Shown here one piece after another: positions 6,946 to 11,289 of a stretch of 11,289 nucleotides of DNA (position 1 is the first letter of the stretch; every line of letters starts with the position of its first letter). The translations under genes were made by a program, and so were the position numbers. Source of the DNA: Rodentolepis nana. Taxonomy: Eukaryota; Platyhelminthes; Cestoda; Cyclophyllidea; Hymenolepididae. The notes below the pieces were generated by a model that worked only from the letters and a program-made list of their open reading frames with translations, was not told the DNA's origin and did no database searches. The DNA lies in assembly GCA_900617975.1 (NCBI GenBank), contig UZAE01014916.1, forward strand, positions 1 through 11,289. Direction: 5' to 3'.

Positions 6946-7179
6946 AACCGGCAGTTGACTTCTGAGTTCAAGCTATCATGACCCTACTTTCATAGTTTTC
7001 ACCTCACCTTTCATCTGCCTTTGTGTCTGTCTCTTTTACATCTTTAAAACACTCTTCAGTCCCCCCCCCCTCTCGACTGTTTTCGATTTGAAATTCCTCT
7101 CCCTCTATGAAGCCTGAAGTCAACTAAAGGGCTTATGATAACTCTCATAAAGCCTGCCATTTGATATAAATAAATTATA
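6872..7179 (+). mobile_element. Short ribozyme-headed retroposon, copy E
   Basis: A 308-bp copy flanked by TAGTAGTAT (6863-6871 and 7180-7188). Starts GGGGAGTGCGATAGACTTAC and ends CCATTTGATATAAATAAATTA. The middle has lost part of the ATATTCGACC region and contains a C10 run (7061-7070). Same orientation as its neighbour D. Confidence 0.9.
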
Positions 7180-7188
7180 TAGTAGTAT

Positions 7189-7856
7189 AAGTATCCTTCG
7201 GTTATAAAATCCATTCTTTTTTATCATTTTATCAGTTTTTAATCCAGTGTTTGCAGTTAATTCGGAGAGAAAATCTAATACTCACCCCCCCTCCCCAGAT
7301 TCGGTTAGTTTAAAAAGATTAATGATGCATATTCCACAGCATCAAATGTTGACCATCGGCCTATTCGATAGAAATTCTTACTGTTGCTCCCTCGGATAAT
7401 CAACTCAAGAAATTGAGTATTTAAAGTATCATTTTATGAGAGACGAAGGGAAACTTTCCAGTCATATAACAGTAGCTAGTAAGGTTCATTAATTAACCGC
7501 ACCCACGTCAAGCTTTTTCCATTCTTGAGGTTGGACTAAGTAGAGGGGCGAAAAAGCTGAACTTACTATGCGGGACATGAAGAATAACGGAACTTATCAT
7601 CACACATCAAGGCACACTTAATTCTTACAGGCAAGACAATGTTATTTGAGAGACAAGTGAGGTAAGTGCGGATTCCTTCCAGCCCCATAGGACACTTTTT
7701 GGTGCAATTTTACAGCCGAAGTAAAAACACGAAACTGCGCGATGAAGTGCCAAAAAATTTTTGCGTCATTAAACGCTGCTTGTCAAAAACTACAACAGCA
7801 CTTTTGAATGGTAATGATTGAACGCACTAGTGCCAATGTGTCTGGCAGATATTTCT
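7189..7856. other. No feature seen
   Basis: Unique AT-rich sequence between copies E and F; no coding block, repeat or RNA recognised. Confidence 0.5.
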
Positions 7857-7867
7857 GTGTTGCAATA

Positions 7868-8177
7868 TTTCAAATGGCAGGCGTTATGATAGTTATCATT
7901 AGCCCTTTAGTTGACTTCGTGCTTAACAGAAAGAGGAAAACCAAGTGGCAAAAAGTCGAGAGGGGACAGAATAATGATTCACAGACGTTAAAGAGACAGA
8001 CAGTCACAAAGGTAGAAAAAAGGTGAGGTGAGTACCGTGAAAGTATTCGAATATGGCATACAGTGGAGTGATGGTAGTTTGAAGTGAGAAGTCAACTGCC
8101 AGTTAACAGACTGTTTTGTCGTATGAGTATACGTTACCCAGGGTGCACCAAGTGGAGGTAAGTCTATCGCACACCCC
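7868..8177 (-). mobile_element. Short ribozyme-headed retroposon, copy F
   Basis: A 310-bp copy on the minus strand with a perfect 11-bp target-site duplication GTGTTGCAATA (7857-7867 and 8178-8188). The duplication abuts the first G of the ribozyme exactly, fixing the element's 5' end. The 3' end is CGCCTGCCATTTGAAATA. Open frames crossing it on either strand are fragments of the repeat, not genes. In sense orientation relative to the mannosidase gene, if the gene's upstream exon lies further right. Confidence 0.93.
8105..8177 (-). ncRNA. HDV-like ribozyme, copy F (catalytic C kept)
   Basis: P1 GGGGUGU/GCACCCU and P3 ACC/GGU with loop UCCACUU are intact, as is P4 CGUAU/AUACG. P2 GAUAGACUU/CAGUCUGUU has eight pairs with two wobbles. 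The joining strand is GGGUAA. J4/2 reads ACAAAA: the C is present at 8118, but the preceding G is changed to A. Possibly still active. Confidence 0.87.
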
Positions 8178-8188
8178 GTGTTGCAATA

Positions 8189-9729
8189 GTTTGAAATAAA
8201 AAGATGAGTGAACGTAAACCTACCCCATTCAAAATTTCTCAACCCTTTGGTACCGTAATTTAATAAAGCACTTATTTTAATGAAATCAAATGTGATTTCG
8301 TTTTTTTNTTTTTTTGCATTTTTTATGTACTTATGAAAATGTAATTCCACTCACTTTGTTAATAAAACTTGATTTCGAATTGAATAAGAATGGTTTATTT
8401 AAATAGGAAGGATTAGAATGCGAGTATCTAATAAGTGCCACTTATCGATGCTGAATATTTTGGTTTTTTTCCAGTAGGGATAATACAATCCATGTAGAGA
8501 ATATGCTAAAATGTGAATGGAACTCCGAGCGATATAATTAGAAAACTGGGGAGGGGGTGGGGGGAGTGGAGGAAACTAGCTGTTTAGAAAACAAAAATAA
8601 ACAGAAAACAACTGATAAGCATGTAACAACGTAGAGGAGACCAAAAAATGACAAAATCTGATAGGAAATAAGCCAGATTTTATCTTAACTACTGTCAATT
8701 AAAGTTCATGACTCATTTATTGCCTATTAATTATCCGCTCGTCAATGTGGTAACATATTTGGCACACCTAGCAATCGTAACCATTAGTAGGATTACGAAT
8801 AAAAAAACACAATTTAGAGCAAATTTTTCCACAAGTTTTTTGGCAATTCAAAAGATAAGCAAAGAGAAAGTGCATTTACAAATAGCAGTTAAAATTCTGC
8901 TGTTTTTTTGTCAATCACTGTCATTCATTAATTAGCCCATTTCGGATGCACTCACATTTCCCCTTTATTTCTGTAAGTTTAGTCTACCTTGAAATACACC
9001 CAAAATGCCAAATGCCAACATCCTAATAATTTTTCACTCAAAAGTCCTGTTTGCCTTTATATCCCCTCAATGTGAAAACCTATATGATTCAATTTAGTAA
9101 GATTTAAAAAACGATTCACTTTTAGCGACCTGGAGCGGTACAAAATGAAAAATATTTCAAAAGACGATTCTAATTGCACAATGTGCTGTGAGAAGTTCAT
9201 GCACGAATTGATTCATTTGCTGGAAATTCAGGAAAATAGGTTATGATATATAGGCATAATAGTTATACCAAATGCTTTAACAAAACTTACGCAATTTAAT
9301 TTTAATATTTTAGAGTAACCACCTATTTGGGTTAAGAGGTCTATGGATCAATCCCATGTTTTAAAATATACGAAGATTGAGCTGATTAATCCCTTATTAA
9401 AAGACATCATAAAGGCAAGGTGAGTGAATATGAAGAGCACTAAGACTATAACCGATATGGTATTTGGAAATACTTATTGACGAACTGAAATTGAACGGTC
9501 TAATGTGGGTTAAAGAAGTGAATCAAGCAGATATTGGGAACATTGCCAGAAACCATGGCACTTGGACTACATCGGTTTTATTTTGAGTTCTGATTGTAAA
9601 ATGTTGCTTAATGCTTATTTCACTCTATTCTTGAATTTTTCTTTAGATTTTGAATTAAATTCTACCCAAAGGTGTCCAGTCCTTGAGTAATGTGGACCAT
9701 CAGTCTTTACACTCCGATTCTTTTTTTCC
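8189..9729. other. Long stretch without a recognisable gene
   Basis: AT-rich sequence with one N (8308) inside a T tract and a G-rich run at 8548-8564. The open frame at 8708-8935 (+) has no family motif and no supporting splice or start context; a 33-codon frame near 9144 is likewise unsupported. Nothing else seen. Confidence 0.5.
8548..8564 (+). repeat. G-rich run with quadruplex potential
   Basis: Three runs of 4, 5 and 6 G separated by single bases, followed by shorter GG pairs. Could form a G-quadruplex if the longest run is split or a following GG pair is used; no other evidence of function. Confidence 0.4.
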
Positions 9730-9752
9730 TTAAGAGGGTATTCTGCTCTAGA
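9728..9752 (+). repeat. Left terminal inverted repeat of the MITE-like element
   Basis: CCTTAAGAGGGTATTCTG followed by CTCTAGA; pairs with 10111-10136. Confidence 0.8.
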
Positions 9753-10134
9753 GGCGTGAATTTTAGGTCATTTTTGAAGTGCTGTAAAAAAAGCAAGCAA
9801 TATTTTTATTATAAATTTTTTTACATATTATTTATTCACCTTAGAAGCACACAAAAGAACTAAAAAATTTAAAATTTTGTTATTTATCAGCTGATGGAGT
9901 GGGGCGTTCCAAAATATGGAGCATGACCATACCCACAATTTTAACTCTCCAAGCAATCTGAAATCAAAAAATAAAAAGTTTGAGCTATATTTTTTTACAA
10001 AATGGCGACTGTCTAAAGAAAAAAAACCATTTTTGCACCATTTTTCGTAGACATATTCTTGAATAGTTAAACTATGAAAATATGCAAAAAAATTGTCGAA
10101 AGTATTTTTTTCTAGACCAGAATACCCCCCTTAA
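9730..10134. mobile_element. MITE-like DNA element with terminal inverted repeats, TTAA at both ends
   Basis: The left end TTAAGAGGGTATTCTG then CTCTAGA (9730-9752) is the inverted copy of the right end TCTAGACCAGAATACC then CCCCTTAA (10111-10134), with two or three differences. TTAA at both ends fits the target duplication of piggyBac-like elements. However, the flanks also mirror (TTCC before, GGAA after), so the repeat may extend outward and TTAA be internal. The interior is A/T-rich with no transposase frame, so it would be a non-autonomous derivative. Unrelated to the retroposon family. Confidence 0.75.
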
Positions 10135-10136
10135 GG
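10111..10136 (-). repeat. Right terminal inverted repeat of the MITE-like element
   Basis: On the minus strand CCTTAAGGGGGGTATTCTGG then TCTAGA; differs from the left copy by one extra G, a G/A change and a G/C change. Confidence 0.8.
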
Positions 10137-10158
10137 AACATGAAAGGTGGAAATAATA

Positions 10159-10452
10159 TTTACATTTATATCAAATGGCAGGCTTTACGATGGTTATCAT
10201 TAGCCCCGTCAGTTGACTTTGGGCTTCATAGAGAGAAAGAGCATCAAAGTCACAAAATTTGAGGAGGGGGGGGGGGGCAGAAGTGTGGTTCATAGACGCA
10301 AAGGTAAAATGAGTACTGTGAAGGTGATCGAATATGGCACGCGATCAGTCGGGCCATGGCAGTTTGAAGTCAACTGATGACATCTGAACTTTTTCCGTAT
10401 GAGTAAACGTTGACCAGGAACACCACGTGGAGGTAAGTCTTTCACGCACCCC
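10159..10452 (-). mobile_element. Short ribozyme-headed retroposon, copy G
   Basis: A 294-bp, more diverged copy on the minus strand, starting GGGGTGCGTGAAAGACTTAC and ending CCTGCCATTTGATATAAATG. Probable target-site duplication GTGGAAATAATA (10147-10158) and GTGGAAAAAATA (10456-10467), with three extra bases before the ribozyme's first G. Contains a G12 run on the plus strand (10266-10277). It lies only about 25 bp from the MITE-like element. Confidence 0.85.
10381..10452 (-). ncRNA. HDV-like ribozyme, copy G (decayed)
   Basis: P3 ACC/GGU with loop UCCACGU and part of P4 are kept. The 3' strand of P1 has become GUUCCU, P2' is largely lost, and the catalytic position (10394) is A. Predicted inactive. 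Confidence 0.7.
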
Positions 10453-10643
10453 TCAGTGGAAAAAATAAAGACTTATTCCCTTAAAGTTAATCTTACATTC
10501 TGAGGTCAAGAAAAAGTAAGAGAGAGCTGAGAGGTCAGTAGAGTTTATCTTGAACCGGCTTAGTAAGTAACAGAATACCTCAGAATATTATTTACAAATG
10601 TGATATTTCTTGATGTGAATACATGTTGAGTTTGGAATTCAGG

Positions 10644-10675
10644 GACATGAGATGTGATTGACATGAGATGTGATT
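10644..10675. repeat. Perfect tandem duplication of a 16-bp unit
   Basis: GACATGAGATGTGATT occurs twice head to tail, followed by GAATT. A recent slippage or duplication event; no function evident. Confidence 0.9.
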
Positions 10676-11221
10676 GAATTTGTTGCTAAAACTACAATAG
10701 TTCAATCGACGGAGGATTGTTCATTACCTCAAGCATATTATTTGTACAAAAAGCACAGTTAGCCAATAGCAATATTTTTAGCTTAGATTTCCATTCATTT
10801 TATGAACGCGTCCTTGACTACCATTCAAAATACCAACTTGATTTTTCTCTATGAATGCTGAAAAAATTTTAAATATCTCATAAATAAATCTATTATTGTC
10901 AAAATAATAAGTTAAATATTAGAAAATATGAATATTGACCTTCGAATGATTGTTCAACATAACTTCAGGTTGTTGTAGGTGTTGCATTAGAAAATGCCCT
11001 ATCAAATAGAAGTTCACTCGCGGTAAATTTGATCTCTGTTTAATTACCGTTTAAGCTCTTAACATTTTCTAATAAAACTCAGTTATTAAACCTGTGATTA
11101 TAGCATTTGGAGAATAATCTGGCTCTATATTTATGTCTAAAACCTTAATCGTAATTATTCCCATCTCTTTGTGACGCTAATCAATAATCTAATCAATTAC
11201 AAAGTGGATAGCTGACCACTA
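10676..11221. other. No feature seen
   Basis: AT-rich unique sequence between the 16-bp duplication and the microsatellite; nothing coding or structured recognised. Confidence 0.5.
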
Positions 11222-11270
<49 letters not shown>

Positions 11271-11289
11271 GTGTGTGCGTGTGTGTGTG
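11222..11289. repeat. (GT)n microsatellite, runs off the window
   Basis: At least 68 bp of alternating TG/GT with a few GC interruptions. The right boundary is outside the window, so full length is unknown. Confidence 0.95.

Noticed and set aside
7988..8350. Minus-strand open frame of about 120 codons
   Set aside because: It runs across retroposon copy F and its flank, through a T tract containing an N; no domain, and its residues reflect the repeat.
8708..8935. Plus-strand open frame of 75 codons
   Set aside because: No recognisable family, no signal or splice context, composition like surrounding AT-rich DNA; length is unremarkable for chance.
10366..10380. CTGATGA core resembling a hammerhead ribozyme
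   Set aside because: No GAAA partner or flanking helices; sibling copies read CTGCCAG here, so it is a chance mutation in copy G.
5153..11289. Upstream mannosidase exon ending in phase 0 before MTKHAW
   Set aside because: Candidate donors on the minus strand (for example near 7566, 9296 and 5258) were read back in all frames; none gave an open, family-like segment. The exon is presumed to be outside the window.
1..11289. CRISPR arrays, bacterial operons, ribosome-binding sites, tRNA or rRNA genes
   Set aside because: None seen; the window is spliced eukaryotic sequence with dispersed retroposons rather than regularly spaced repeats.

Overview
The window is AT-rich eukaryotic DNA, most likely from an arthropod. 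The evidence for this is small spliced exons with GT..AG introns, non-LTR retrotransposon debris, a TIR-bounded DNA-transposon-like element, long homopolymer tracts and a (GT)n microsatellite. The arthropod assignment is an inference from the style of the retrotransposon proteins and of the gene; species cannot be fixed from the sequence alone.

The only host gene I can support runs on the minus strand through the left half. It is a class I alpha-1,2-mannosidase (glycoside hydrolase family 47, Golgi mannosidase IA-like), seen as four consecutive internal exons: 5152-4934, 2277-2197, 1581-1487 and 1159-1036. Reading frame and intron phases join perfectly (0-0, 0-0, 0-2, 2-0), giving 173 continuous codons with no frame break. 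Upstream exons (cytoplasmic tail, membrane anchor, stem) and downstream exons (the rest of the catalytic barrel) lie outside the window. Everything to the right of 5152 is therefore probably the upstream intron, or sequence beyond the gene.

The rest is dominated by one family of retroposons in seven copies: A 36-353 (+), B 2641-3555 (-), C 5276-5516 (+), D 6509-6828 (+), E 6872-7179 (+), F 7868-8177 (-) and G 10159-10452 (-). Copy B is an internally deleted LINE. It keeps an endonuclease domain and the C-terminal CCHC-type end of the reverse-transcriptase polyprotein. The other six are short (about 240-320 bp), SINE-like elements sharing with B about 95 nt at the 5' end and about 60 nt at the 3' end, with an unrelated middle. 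At least five copies have recognisable target-site duplications of 8-15 bp.

The main discovery is that the shared 5' end folds as a complete HDV-like self-cleaving ribozyme of about 73 nt. It has a nested double pseudoknot with P1 of 7 bp opened by a G.U pair, P2 of 9 bp, P3 of 3 bp, an L3 beginning UCC, the GG(G/A)CAA strand, P4, and a J4/2 with the catalytic C. Its predicted cleavage site is exactly the 5' boundary of the elements. Thus a LINE and its SINE-like dependants seem to share a ribozyme head and a hairpin tail, an arrangement that parallels L1Tc/NARTc (Pr77) of trypanosomes. Copy B has the most intact ribozyme and lies in sense orientation in an intron of the mannosidase gene.

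Other content: a roughly 405-bp element with terminal inverted repeats flanked by TTAA (9730-10134), C16 and C15 tracts, a 16-bp tandem duplication, and a terminal (GT)n microsatellite. The remaining stretches hold nothing I can support.
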